A stretch of 64,000 nt of DNA, taken from Flavobacteriales bacterium (GTDB lineage: Bacteria; Bacteroidota; Bacteroidia; Flavobacteriales_E; Vicingaceae). Within the stretch, counting starts at the first letter, position 1. Each line of letters opens with the position of its first letter. Location of the stretch: NCBI GenBank assembly GCA_020635815.1, contig JACJZB010000002.1:1-64000 (forward strand), given 5' to 3'. Under the pieces are notes generated by a model. It saw only the letters and a program-made list of their open reading frames with translations, searched no databases and was not told where the DNA came from. Shown here piece by piece: positions 1 through 9,055 of the stretch. A program made the position numbers and the translations under genes.

Positions 1-8
1 GTGGTGCA

Positions 9-299
9 TTAAGAAATATCCGCAATTCTAAGACCTTTAGTATAACTATAATAGTTTATTGCTTTTTCAGGCGTATCTAAATTTTCATAATACCAATCAA
101 TAATTTGCCCTTTAGGTTGTTTGGAGTTTATATCCCAAACAATATCGTGAAAATTAAAGTAAAAATCAGAGCATAGTGCAATACCGCCAACATCATCATT
201 TACCCATCCCTCGTTAGTCATCTCTTGCTTATTACAAAACTTTTGCACGTATTCATTACAGGCAAATTCATAAGTTTCTTTAAGTTGTTTAATTTTCAT
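9..299 (-). CDS. Hypothetical 96-aa cassette protein, reverse orientation
   Basis: The family is not recognised. I start it at the ATG complementary to 297-299 (MKIKQLKETYEF...), because the longer reading upstream runs through the attC left arm. The protein is small, soluble and acidic, with many aromatic residues (a YFNFHDIVWDI stretch) and no signal peptide. It is the only gene in the array on the minus strand. Its cassette seems to begin 2 to 3 bases before the window: the window opens with GTGGTGC and the cassette closes with GCACCACAAC at 317-326. It would therefore be a complete cassette with its gene inverted relative to the attC. A reverse gene is unlikely to be read from an integron promoter and would need its own. 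Confidence 0.6.
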   Translation of the reverse strand: MKIKQLKETYEFACNEYVQKFCNKQEMTNEGWVNDDVGGIALCSDFYFNFHDIVWDINSKQPKGQIIDWYYENLDTPEKAINYYSYTKGLRIADIS

Positions 300-319
300 T
301 GTTCCCATAAAATAACGCA

Positions 320-450
320 CCACAACAATATATAACAGCAATAGCGGTTGTAGTGCTTAATTTTAACGCTATTGCTTCTAATTAATATTTGGTTTAACTC
401 AATCATTTGTGCTTTCTAATCCGCTACTGCGGTTATACTCAACGTTAGGC
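320..450 (+). other. attC-like recombination site 1
   Basis: The left heptamer CCACAAC (320-326) fits a cassette starting GTTGTGG at the very edge of the window. The right heptamer GTTAGGC (444-450) starts the next cassette. The arms around 331-346 (TATAACAGCAATAGCGG) and 421-437 (CCGCTACTGCGGTTATA) are imperfectly complementary, as in a folded attC strand. Confidence 0.8.
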
Positions 451-465
451 ACAAGCAAAAAATCA

Positions 466-3400
466 ATGAAACAAATTCTTTTTATATTTCTAATACTTCC
501 ACTTTTTTCTTTTGGTCAAGAGATAAGCATACTTGTTTTGGATTTTGAGACAAATGAACCGTTACCATTTGCCAATATTTATTTCAAAAAATCAGGAATT
601 GGAGCCTCAACAAACATGGAAGGATTAGCCTCTTTCGAGCAATCTGACTTAAAAGATAAAGACACAATAGTCGTATCCTATATTGGATACGACAAGCAAA
701 CACAGCTTTACTCAAAAGATAATTCCTTAACAAAGTTTGAAATAAAACTTAAAAGTTCCCTTCAAGTTCTTTCAGAAGTTGTTGTAACATATGTAAGACC
801 TCAAAAGCCAGAAAAAATAATAAAGACGGCAATAAAGAACACCTCTAAAAACTATAGTGATAAACCTGTAATCTACAAATCCTTGTATCGAGAAACGATT
901 GATGAAAATGGCACTTTCATTCAGTTAAATGAGGCTATTCTCAATACACATTATACCGCATATCCACAGAAAAAACTAGATCGAAAAATTTGGGAAAATT
1001 GGTTTTATGATGAATCATATGCTTTTGAACTTGAGGGTATTCCATATTTCTACCCGTTGCTTAAAGATTTTAATACTAAAGAAGACCAACAGACTATTTT
1101 AGCTTCTAGACATTCCGACAACTTAAGCAAATATGGAATAGAAACAACGCTTATAGGAGATCCATTGCTCTTATTTGCTTTTGATAAAATCAAATATCAA
1201 TATGACTTTTTTAATCCTACTCTACTAAATAAATATCATTTTCAACATCAACCAACTGAAACCATAAATGGTGAGACTTGTTATGTTATTTCATTTTATC
1301 CAGAAACAACCGACCGTAATTTTAGCATTGATCAATCAAGAAAGAATAAATCACCAATTTACATTGGCAGAATTTACATTTCAAAAGATTCCTATGCACT
1401 TTTAAGGTTTCAATATAAACTTGCTGTGGACAGGGACTTTGGATTCTTCGCTAAGCGTATCCCTCTTGACTATCAAGTAGAAATGAACTACAAAAAACAA
1501 GGCGGTTTATATCATATCCAAAGCATCAAGTTTTCCGAAACTAAAAAAGTCGGTGTTGAAGAAAATGGAGAATCAATTTTGCATAAAGCAAACAAGGAAG
1601 TTTATGTTCTTGATGTGCAAACCGAAAATGTTACACCATATGCCGACTCTTCCTTGTTTAAGTCCACCCGCTTCTCTTCTATCAGGCATTTTAAAAGGAA
1701 TTACAATCCTGATTATTGGAAAGAGCTTGTATTAGCCGACTCCCTAAAACTTAGTCCGAAAATAGTTACAGATTTAGAAATAAATCAATCATTGCCCTTA
1801 CAATTTAAAAGTCATAAAGAAGAACGAAAAATAGATTTACCAACTCCTATAGCTTCTAAAAGTCCGTATACCTTCGATTATCACAACTCTTCTTTAGTGG
1901 ATAGTCTGCACTGGATGGCAAATCCAGCCTATGAAAGCGATTTTAAAGCGTATTTGGCAGATGAAAACATCTACGCTAAAAATGAATTAATTGAAGACAA
2001 AAAATACCAGAAAAAGCTATTTGAACAGTTAAACACATTCTACAAAAAACCATCTGATTCAAAACGAGAAATTAAATCCAATACTTATTTCTTTGAAGAA
2101 GATAGTTTGAACAATGATATTTTGTATTATCAAGAAGATTCCATTAACAGAGTTGAAGTATTTAATCTATCGTTATTCGAAACCAAACATAATGATGTTT
2201 TTATAAAGCGGTTTATTCCCAATAAATCGAAAAACTTGATTTTAGTACTTTATCAAAAAGCAGGTGTAATTGGTGATTTTACTACCATATTACCTTTTGG
2301 AGAGAATAGTGAAATTGATTCTGTTTCCAATGTTTATACTGTTCAATGGTATTCAGATTCAATAATTCTCTATACAAAGACAAATGACATTGGTAGTGCC
2401 AGAGAACTTTGTTTTTATGACATGCGAAACAGGATGGACTCAACAATTTACACTGAAAATAATCCTGAATTTGATGTAGAAGTAACAAAAATAGACGAAC
2501 ATCTTTTTTGCACAATCCAATCGAAAACTGAAAATGAAATTTACCTGATTGGACAGAATTCTTTTTTTCCAGAAATGGAACTCATAAAAAAACGAGAGAA
2601 GGGTGTTGTTGTTGAAGTTAAAATAAACGATGGGATTTATTTACTTGTGAATGATGAGAAAGTTGGTAGTTCAATAGAATTTTGCACTTACTCTAATCCT
2701 AACAATTCAACACTATTCGCTAGCTGTCATAAAGACGCTTATATCCTAGACATTCTTCCAATGAAGAACAAAGTAATTGCCTTGGTATACGAAAAATCTA
2801 TTCCAAAACTAAAACACTTTGAACCCGATAGGAATAAATGGCAAGAGTTAGAACTTAAATTAGGAATAGGTGATTACCGTCTTATTTCAACAAATGATTC
2901 AACAAATAGCCTTTTATTTTCATTTAGCTCGCCATCACAACCTGATTCTAAATACAGGTACAACTTTAACACATCTCAGTTGGATGTCGTATCAAAAACC
3001 GAATCAGTAAACCCGACTCACTATAAGTACACTTCTACTAAGCGGATTTGGGCTAAAAGTCATGACGGTGTTAAAATCCCAATAACTATTGTAAAAAACA
3101 GAGCTGCAACCAAAAGTAATAGTGGATTGATATTAAAAGTTTATGGTGCTTATGGTGCTATTACCACTCCTTCTTTTGACCCTCAAGATGCGATATTATT
3201 AGAACAAGGTTATACCATCGCATATGCCCATGTCAGAGGTGAATCAATATTAGGTCAATCATGGTATAAATCAGGTAGGGAATTACAGAAAGAAAAGTCA
3301 ATTTTAGACTATGTCGCATGCGCAGAGTATCTCATTAAAAAGGACTATACCACTTCAGAACTGCTCATTGGGTACGGAAATAGTGCGGGAGGTCTAATTG

Positions 3401-3852
3401 TTGCACAAGCTGTAAATCTAAAACCAGAGTTGTTTAATACCATTGTCTTAGATCACCCATATCTAGATGTTACAAATACAATGATGAATGATACTCTACC
3501 CCTAACAATAGATGAATACAAAGAATGGGGAAATCCACAAAACAAAGAAGTTTACGATTACATTCTAAAATATTCTCCTTATCAAAACATTAAACCGCAA
3601 CAATATCCGAATGTGTTATTAATTGCTAGTTATCAGGATTTTCAAACTCCTATTTGGCAAGTAGCAAAATATACAGCTAGGTTAAGAGAAAATAATTTAT
3701 CCGATTCAGAAATTATAATGTTAACGGATATGAGTAGCGGGCATATTGGGAATACAACAGGAAAAGAATGGATTAAACTGTTCGCAGAAACCTATTCTTT
3801 CATTAAAGAAAAAAATAAAAAGCCAGTGCCTAACAAAACCTATAAGCAATAG
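466..3852 (+). CDS. CarboxypepD_reg-like / oligopeptidase B-like (S9) fusion protein
   Basis: This 1128-aa exported protein is the only gene of its cassette. A signal peptide (residues 1 to about 18, ending SFGQ) leads into a carboxypeptidase-regulatory-like beta domain (about 20-105, with the typical PLPFANIYFK and VSYIGYDKQ strands). A long middle part of the kind that follows this domain in Bacteroidota proteins comes next. The last 250 residues are a prolyl-oligopeptidase/oligopeptidase B catalytic domain: nucleophile Ser973 in GYGNSAGG, Asp1058 in SYQDFQTPIWQVAK, His1093 in SGHIG. The triad order and spacing match oligopeptidase B. I start at ATG 466, after the recombination point, because it gives a clean signal peptide. 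The stop codon lies inside the downstream attC. Substrate is unknown. The domain fusion and the size are unusual for a cassette gene. Confidence 0.85.
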   Translation: MKQILFIFLILPLFSFGQEISILVLDFETNEPLPFANIYFKKSGIGASTNMEGLASFEQSDLKDKDTIVVSYIGYDKQTQLYSKDNSLTKFEIKLKSSLQVLSEVVVTYVRPQKPEKIIKTAIKNTSKNYSDKPVIYKSLYRETIDENGTFIQLNEAILNTHYTAYPQKKLDRKIWENWFYDESYAFELEGIPYFYPLLKDFNTKEDQQTILASRHSDNLSKYGIETTLIGDPLLLFAFDKIKYQYDFFNPTLLNKYHFQHQPTETINGETCYVISFYPETTDRNFSIDQSRKNKSPIYIGRIYISKDSYALLRFQYKLAVDRDFGFFAKRIPLDYQVEMNYKKQGGLYHIQSIKFSETKKVGVEENGESILHKANKEVYVLDVQTENVTPYADSSLFKSTRFSSIRHFKRNYNPDYWKELVLADSLKLSPKIVTDLEINQSLPLQFKSHKEERKIDLPTPIASKSPYTFDYHNSSLVDSLHWMANPAYESDFKAYLADENIYAKNELIEDKKYQKKLFEQLNTFYKKPSDSKREIKSNTYFFEEDSLNNDILYYQEDSINRVEVFNLSLFETKHNDVFIKRFIPNKSKNLILVLYQKAGVIGDFTTILPFGENSEIDSVSNVYTVQWYSDSIILYTKTNDIGSARELCFYDMRNRMDSTIYTENNPEFDVEVTKIDEHLFCTIQSKTENEIYLIGQNSFFPEMELIKKREKGVVVEVKINDGIYLLVNDEKVGSSIEFCTYSNPNNSTLFASCHKDAYILDILPMKNKVIALVYEKSIPKLKHFEPDRNKWQELELKLGIGDYRLISTNDSTNSLLFSFSSPSQPDSKYRYNFNTSQLDVVSKTESVNPTHYKYTSTKRIWAKSHDGVKIPITIVKNRAATKSNSGLILKVYGAYGAITTPSFDPQDAILLEQGYTIAYAHVRGESILGQSWYKSGRELQKEKSILDYVACAEYLIKKDYTTSELLIGYGNSAGGLIVAQAVNLKPELFNTIVLDHPYLDVTNTMMNDTLPLTIDEYKEWGNPQNKEVYDYILKYSPYQNIKPQQYPNVLLIASYQDFQTPIWQVAKYTARLRENNLSDSEIIMLTDMSSGHIGNTTGKEWIKLFAETYSFIKEKNKKPVPNKTYKQ

Positions 3853-3893
3853 CGCCCTGCGGGACGCTACTGCTCATAGCCAAACCGTTAGCC
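3828..3893 (+). other. attC-like recombination site 2 (short, 66 bp)
   Basis: GCCTAAC (3828-3834) complements GTTAGGC at 444, the start of its own cassette. GTTAGCC (3887-3893) starts the next. The arms CCTATAAGCAATAGC and GCTACTGCTCATAGC pair almost fully with a 12-base loop. This is the most classical-looking attC in the window and has the size of known integron sites. Confidence 0.9.
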
Positions 3894-3905
3894 ACAAGCT
3901 GAAAA

Positions 3906-3992
3906 GCCAACGCACAAACAGCACATTTGGTTTTTGCCGACACGAATGCCAACGCTGAAAAAACCAAAAGAGCTGTTTTTTTGCCAACGCTC
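3906..3992 (+). repeat. Left framing inverted-repeat element, copy L1
   Basis: About 87 bp beginning and ending with GCCAACGC. An inner inverted repeat has AACAGC..ATTTGGTTTTT on one side and AAAAAACCAAAAGAGCTGTT on the other, followed by a run of T. A nearly identical copy (L2) lies at 18058-18145, also directly after a recombination point and directly before a multi-gene operon. The stem followed by T could also act as a terminator insulating the operon. Confidence 0.85.
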
Positions 3993-4017
3993 GAAAAAAA
4001 ATGAAAATAAATAACAA

Positions 4018-4560
4018 ATGAAAAAAACATTACTTATTGCATTATTCTTACTGACAAGTATGGTCGGTTTTAGTCAATCTTATCTTGGATGGATTACAAA
4101 ACAGGTAAATTTTAGAGAAGGACCAAGTACAGAATATTCTGTATTGAAATCTTTGAAACCCGGAACACAAATATTTATAGTTTCAACAATTGCCGAAAAC
4201 AATTACGTCAACATTATTGATATTGAAACAAACAAGGAAGGTTATGTACATAAATCTTACATAAAAATTGGAGATATTGTTGAAAAAAACGAAAGTGGGA
4301 TATTTACACCGAGTGGTAAATCAACAACCTATAAACCTGAAATTGAAATTTACAATAACACAGACATAACCCTTACTCTAAAACTAAATACTCAATTATA
4401 TACATTCAATCCACACGAAAAAAAGACAATATCTTTATCGCCAGGAACTTATAATTATCGGGCATCTGCACCAGGAGTGATTCCAAATATAGGAACGGAG
4501 AATATGGAAAGTAATATGAATTATAGTTGGCAATTTTATATAGTAACTGAAAGAAGATAA
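4018..4560 (+). CDS. Secreted SH3-domain protein (first gene of the Hsp70 module)
   Basis: 180 aa. The signal peptide covers residues 1-20 (ends VGFSQ). A bacterial SH3 (SH3b) domain follows at about 22-85, recognised by VNFREGPSTEYSVLKSLKPG and the closing GYVHKSYIKIG. The C-terminal half (about 105-178) is a beta-rich segment built around an extended YNNTDITLTLKLN strand, with no family I can name. SH3b domains usually bind cell-wall peptides or other proteins, so this would be the periplasmic member of the module. The next gene starts 8 bases after its stop, so they are almost certainly co-transcribed. It directly follows the L1 repeat element. Confidence 0.75.
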   Translation: MKKTLLIALFLLTSMVGFSQSYLGWITKQVNFREGPSTEYSVLKSLKPGTQIFIVSTIAENNYVNIIDIETNKEGYVHKSYIKIGDIVEKNESGIFTPSGKSTTYKPEIEIYNNTDITLTLKLNTQLYTFNPHEKKTISLSPGTYNYRASAPGVIPNIGTENMESNMNYSWQFYIVTERR

Positions 4561-4568
4561 AAAGACTT

Positions 4569-6173
4569 ATGATATACATAAATCCTATTGAGATACTTGA
4601 ATTGCAAGACAAAGAAGTCAATAAAATTGATTCAAGTACAATAAAAAAATCAAAGCGAAGACTATTTGCAGACATAGATTTATCCGATGGCGGATTTTAT
4701 GAATACAACGGACAGAAACTGACAAAATCTGACTGCGAGAAAGCAATAGAAGAATTGGAGGATAAAAATAAGATTGAATTTTATTCACATTTATCAACCA
4801 ACTTGGAATTGAATAAGTTTTTGGCAAATGGCAACAATGAACTTCTCAACAACCTTAAGCAGGAGAGTATTTACAAGTTGCCAGAATTTGTGGACTTTAT
4901 TAGCCCTTTCTTTTCTGCAAAAATTGACAACATATTATTAAAATCATTTCAAAGCAAAAATTTAGAATTATTCTCTTCGGCACTTCGTGCCGAACACCTT
5001 ATTTCTAAAAGTGATTTGAATAAGGCATACAAAAGTTTAAGCAATGAAATTCAACAAAGGATATCAGAAACAGACAAACTTACCAACTCAATAAAAGAAG
5101 AAGAATCAAACTACACAGACGATAGTATTGAACAAGTAGTAAAGATTATTAAAAATAGATTTCCAAGCGATTTTCTTAATAAACTACCGATTTATTTTCA
5201 AAGTCAAATAAACAAAATAGCAGCGTCAATAAACTTCTTGCAACTAAATATTTGGAATGAATTTAACACCACCGCAGTTCCTCTCAAACTTTTAGAACAT
5301 TTACTCGAATTAAATATTGAAAGTGTTTCAAAACCAACTTTTGAAAAGAATTACAATATTGTAAAGAAAAAGCACGAAGAAAGAATTGAACAAGAAAAAA
5401 ATGCACCCTTAATTAAAGAATGGGCGAAAATTCTAATCTCAATTCAAAATAAAGTAGATGATGTTGAAAATGAAACTTTAAAAGCAAGTGATGCTTTTTC
5501 ATTTGTGAAGTCTTCTTTTGATTTAGACGAACTCAATAACTTGCCTTCTTTCGCTAACGAAATTAGAACACAAATTGGATACTCAATTCGTAGTATGTCT
5601 ATAGCGAGTTGGAATAAACAAAGTGATATTAAAAGTGCATTGGCTTTAATTAACTACTCGTTGAAAATTAACGTCAATGAATCAGCAAAATCAAAATTTC
5701 AACAGGACAAAAACGAACTTGAAGAATTAGAAAAGAAATATAAAGGAGTTCTTGTCTGTCATTTCTGTGAATCAAATCCACCAGACAACGGTTGCGAAAT
5801 ACACACTACTATTTATAAAGAAACAAATAGAACTTATTTCCCAAGGAGAGTTCAATTTTCTTATTCAGATGTAACAATTCCAAGATGTAAAAGCTGCAAA
5901 GAAATTCACTCTAAAGGAAACAGTAATTATTCTTTAGCCTTTTTCGGACTGTTAATATTAGGAGTAATTATTGGTGCTTTAACTGAAGGAGAACACTTTA
6001 TAATTGGAGGTATTATTGGAGCTGTAGCAGGTTGGATTGTAGGAAAGATTGTTGAAGGAAACCAAGTCAAAAAGGGTGGAATCAAAGATGCTTCTGAATC
6101 AACCCTATCAAGACACCCATTATTAATTGAACGCATAAGAGATGGTTGGACATTTTCCAAACCAAGTGCATAA
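4569..6173 (+). CDS. Zinc-finger membrane protein of the Hsp70 module (possible J-like co-chaperone)
   Basis: 534 aa. The N-terminus (MIYINPIEILEL, then a basic helix KKSKRRLFADI) recalls the first helices of J-domain proteins, but there is no HPD tripeptide, so a J-domain role is only a guess. A long helical middle follows. Six candidate metal ligands come next: Cys397, Cys400, Cys409, His412, Cys440 and Cys443, forming one or two zinc fingers. Two glycine-rich transmembrane helices follow (about 455-475 and 480-500, the latter a GGIIGAVAGWIVG glycine zipper). It ends in a short polar tail. This places a large helical, metal-binding part at the inner face of the membrane next to the Hsp70. 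No exact family recognised. Confidence 0.65.
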   Translation: MIYINPIEILELQDKEVNKIDSSTIKKSKRRLFADIDLSDGGFYEYNGQKLTKSDCEKAIEELEDKNKIEFYSHLSTNLELNKFLANGNNELLNNLKQESIYKLPEFVDFISPFFSAKIDNILLKSFQSKNLELFSSALRAEHLISKSDLNKAYKSLSNEIQQRISETDKLTNSIKEEESNYTDDSIEQVVKIIKNRFPSDFLNKLPIYFQSQINKIAASINFLQLNIWNEFNTTAVPLKLLEHLLELNIESVSKPTFEKNYNIVKKKHEERIEQEKNAPLIKEWAKILISIQNKVDDVENETLKASDAFSFVKSSFDLDELNNLPSFANEIRTQIGYSIRSMSIASWNKQSDIKSALALINYSLKINVNESAKSKFQQDKNELEELEKKYKGVLVCHFCESNPPDNGCEIHTTIYKETNRTYFPRRVQFSYSDVTIPRCKSCKEIHSKGNSNYSLAFFGLLILGVIIGALTEGEHFIIGGIIGAVAGWIVGKIVEGNQVKKGGIKDASESTLSRHPLLIERIRDGWTFSKPSA

Positions 6174-6184
6174 AAAATAATCAA

Positions 6185-6553
6185 ATGTTAGAACCAAATT
6201 TTAAACAATACAAGCCATATTTTGAGCTATTAGACCAACTATTTGAAATTGAACGAAAACTTGAAAGTATTCAAGAATCAAATAGCATTTCAAGAAATCT
6301 GAATAAAATGAAGGATATATTTGAAACAAATCTGTTTTCAAACTCAACAAGTTCAGAAATTGGTTTTGCTTATCATAATCCTATTGGAGAGACATACAAT
6401 GAAACTCGATTAGATTTAGAAGCAAGTATTGCAGGTAACTCAACCGAAAATTTAGTAATCAAAGAAGTAATCAAACCAATCATACGATACAAAAGTGGTG
6501 GAAGTACCCTAATTGCCCGAAAAGGTGTTGTTGTCGTTGAATCAAAAAATTAA
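6185..6553 (+). CDS. GrpE-like nucleotide exchange factor (short)
   Basis: 122 aa. I start at ATG 6185, 11 bases after the previous stop, because upstream codons overlap the preceding gene. An N-terminal helix (about 5-50, FELLDQLFEIERKLESI) could form the GrpE dimer helix. The C-terminal part (about 60-120) follows the GrpE beta domain pattern: GFAYHNPIGETYNETRLD, then EA, then ENLVIKEVIKP, ending in a strand like the LRPAxVVV end of GrpE (IARKGVVVVES). Standard GrpE is nearly 200 aa, so the helical arm is short. Its position right before the Hsp70 gene (9 bases) supports a role in ADP release from that chaperone. The assignment comes from pattern reading and is likely but not certain. Confidence 0.6.
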   Translation: MLEPNFKQYKPYFELLDQLFEIERKLESIQESNSISRNLNKMKDIFETNLFSNSTSSEIGFAYHNPIGETYNETRLDLEASIAGNSTENLVIKEVIKPIIRYKSGGSTLIARKGVVVVESKN

Positions 6554-6562
6554 TATCAAGAA

Positions 6563-9055
6563 ATGGAAAACACAATCAATATTGGAATAGATTTAGGAAC
6601 AACCAATTCCGCAATCGCAAAATTTGTAAAAGGAGATGTAATAGTTTTCAATAATCCATTGGATTATGGTCGTTCGACTTTACCATCAGTAGTTTATTTC
6701 AAAAAAGACAGAATTGTTATTGGAAACAAAGCCAAGGAATATTTGGAAAGAGACCCAAAAAATGTTGTAGGTCTATTCAAACGTAAAATGGGAACTTCTG
6801 AAAGTTTTCAGATAAAGTCTATAAATGAATCGAAAACACCAATTGACCTTTCTGCCCAAGTATTAAAAGAATTAAAAACTTTTGTCAATACTGGCGACAC
6901 TTTAGAATCTGCTGTAATCACAATTCCAGCTTCTTTTGATTCAATTCAGTCAAATGCAACCAAAGAAGCAGGGAAACAAGCAGGTTTTAAACAAGTTGTG
7001 TTACTTCAAGAACCAATTGCAGCAAGTTTGGCATATGCCAATATGAAAAAGTCAAAAGAACTAACGGATGGAAATTGGCTTGTTTACGATTTAGGTGGCG
7101 GAACCTTTGATGTTGCGTTGGTAAGAATCAAAGATGGAGAAATGAAAGTTGTTGACCACGAAGGAGATAATTTTTTAGGTGGTTCAGATTTTGACCGTTT
7201 GATTGTTGAAAAATTAATCATTCCAAAAATTTCGGAGGAATACACTTTTGATGATTTAGAAAATCAAATGAAAAGTGCAACAGGAAAATACAACGCAAAA
7301 TATTATTCTCTATTAAATCAAGCAGAAGAGGCAAAGATTAGATTATCCGCAGTTTCGTCAGCAGAAATAATTGTTGAACGTATGGAAGATGAAGAAGGTA
7401 ATGAAGTTGATATGGAAATCACTATTACCAAATCTGAATTTAACGACTTAATTAAAGAATCAATTGATGGAACGATTGAAATGATAAAAACCATTTTGAC
7501 GAGAAATTCAATGACATCAAATGATATCCAGTTTAATTTAATGGTCGGTGGTTCTACATTTATACCTTATGTAAGACAACGTGTAGAAGAAGTATTGCAA
7601 ATACCTGTAAACTGTGAAATTGACCCAACAACTGCTGTATCTGTAGGAGCAGCTTATTATGCTGCAACAAAACAAAAAGAAGTCTCAACTGAAAAATCAG
7701 ACAAAAAACAAACTTCTATTTCGATAAAGGCAAGTTATAATAAAGCTTCAAAGGAAACAGACGAACTTTTTGCTGCACGAATCACAGGAAATACAGAAGG
7801 TCTGTTTTATAAAATTGTACGTCAAGATGGTGGTTTTGATTCAGGTTTAAAAGAACTTTCAGAAAGGATTAATGAAGATTTACCGTTGGTTGAAAACACA
7901 TACAACTTCTTCACATTAACTGTTTACGACAGTCAAAATAATGTTATTGAAACAGATATAGAACCTATTGGAATAAATAGCGGTTTTGGCATAAGTGGAC
8001 AACCACTTCCCGAAGATATTTGTTTGGAAGTTGATGATTACGACAATCCAGGACATACTCGACTGGCTTTGATTTTTGAACGTAATTCTGTTTTACCCAC
8101 AAAACGTACTTTGACTTTTCCAATTAACAAACCAATTTTAAAAGGCAATCAATCCGACAGGCTTTGGATAAATGTTTACGAAGGTCCACAAACATCACTT
8201 CCAGAAGCTAATAAGCTTATTGGTGTTATAGAAATTTCAGGCAAACAGGTTTCAAGAGATATTGCCAAAGGTTCTGACCTTGAAATAACTATTATGATTT
8301 CCGAAAGCAGGGACGTTACTGTTTCAGGCTATTTAAATATGTCTGACCAAGAATTTAAAAATGTATTCAATCCAAAGGAAAGAGACACTAATATCACTTT
8401 GCTAAAAGGTCAAGTATTGGACTTATCATCCAAACTTGATGAAGAAATTGAGTTGGCTACTGAAAAGGAAGATTACGAAACTGCGAGTGCATTGTCTAAA
8501 GTAAAAAGGGAAATGGAAGCAGTTGAAGAAGAAGCTGACAAACTCACAGATGATGATGTTACTGACAAACGCTATCAGTTGGAAGACAAGAAAAGAAAAA
8601 TTGCACAAGAAATAGATAGTGCAACAAAAAACAAACGTCTTCAAAAAGCAACAAACCACTACTACGAAACTAAAGCCGAATGTGAAGAAATTATTGATGA
8701 ATCTGGAAACGACCACGAACGTAAAACATTTAATGATATAGTTTCTCAAGAAAGTGCTTTTATGGCAACAAAAAGCCCTTTGAAAATTCAAGAAAAATCA
8801 GATGAGCTTCACAGCATCATTGGACAAATTAGATGGAGAACACCGGATTTCCTAAAAGGAATTTTTGCTCATCTGCAAAGAGACCAAACTAAAATGAACG
8901 ACCAATCCCAAGCGAAAAGTCTTGTAGACGCAGGTAATTTTGCGATTGAAAGTCAAAATTGGGACAGATTAAGAGAAATAAACTTTGGACTACTTGACCT
9001 GTTGCCAAGAGGTTCTAAAGAAGAAATAACAACTAAAATCGGATTTGGATTATGA
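6563..9055 (+). CDS. Hsp70-family chaperone with long C-terminal coiled coil
   Basis: 830 aa, much longer than DnaK (about 640). The actin-like ATPase domain is intact: phosphate-1 loop GIDLGTTNS (8-16), phosphate-2 loop YDLGGGTFDV (175-184), adenosine loop MVGGST (327-332). A DnaK-like linker and beta-rich substrate domain follow at about 375-620. A charged coiled-coil region rich in Glu and Lys (about 625-740) is not found in housekeeping DnaK. The C-terminus is helical and ends LLPRGSKEEITTKIGFGL. It sits between the GrpE-like gene and a TerB-like gene (overlapping that start by 4 bases, ATGA). It is an accessory Hsp70 dedicated to this module rather than the cell's DnaK. The client is unknown. 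Confidence 0.9.
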   Translation: MENTINIGIDLGTTNSAIAKFVKGDVIVFNNPLDYGRSTLPSVVYFKKDRIVIGNKAKEYLERDPKNVVGLFKRKMGTSESFQIKSINESKTPIDLSAQVLKELKTFVNTGDTLESAVITIPASFDSIQSNATKEAGKQAGFKQVVLLQEPIAASLAYANMKKSKELTDGNWLVYDLGGGTFDVALVRIKDGEMKVVDHEGDNFLGGSDFDRLIVEKLIIPKISEEYTFDDLENQMKSATGKYNAKYYSLLNQAEEAKIRLSAVSSAEIIVERMEDEEGNEVDMEITITKSEFNDLIKESIDGTIEMIKTILTRNSMTSNDIQFNLMVGGSTFIPYVRQRVEEVLQIPVNCEIDPTTAVSVGAAYYAATKQKEVSTEKSDKKQTSISIKASYNKASKETDELFAARITGNTEGLFYKIVRQDGGFDSGLKELSERINEDLPLVENTYNFFTLTVYDSQNNVIETDIEPIGINSGFGISGQPLPEDICLEVDDYDNPGHTRLALIFERNSVLPTKRTLTFPINKPILKGNQSDRLWINVYEGPQTSLPEANKLIGVIEISGKQVSRDIAKGSDLEITIMISESRDVTVSGYLNMSDQEFKNVFNPKERDTNITLLKGQVLDLSSKLDEEIELATEKEDYETASALSKVKREMEAVEEEADKLTDDDVTDKRYQLEDKKRKIAQEIDSATKNKRLQKATNHYYETKAECEEIIDESGNDHERKTFNDIVSQESAFMATKSPLKIQEKSDELHSIIGQIRWRTPDFLKGIFAHLQRDQTKMNDQSQAKSLVDAGNFAIESQNWDRLREINFGLLDLLPRGSKEEITTKIGFGL

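Noticed and set aside
300..341. Longer start for the first minus-strand gene
   Set aside because: The extra residues would be encoded by the attC left arm. The ATG at 299 is just inside the cassette, as in the others.
3746..3958. Open frames across the L elements (also 17890-18111, 18087-18308 minus)
   Set aside because: They span attC and repeat elements. The similar peptides (TNSTFGF-RH...) reflect the DNA repeat, not a protein family.
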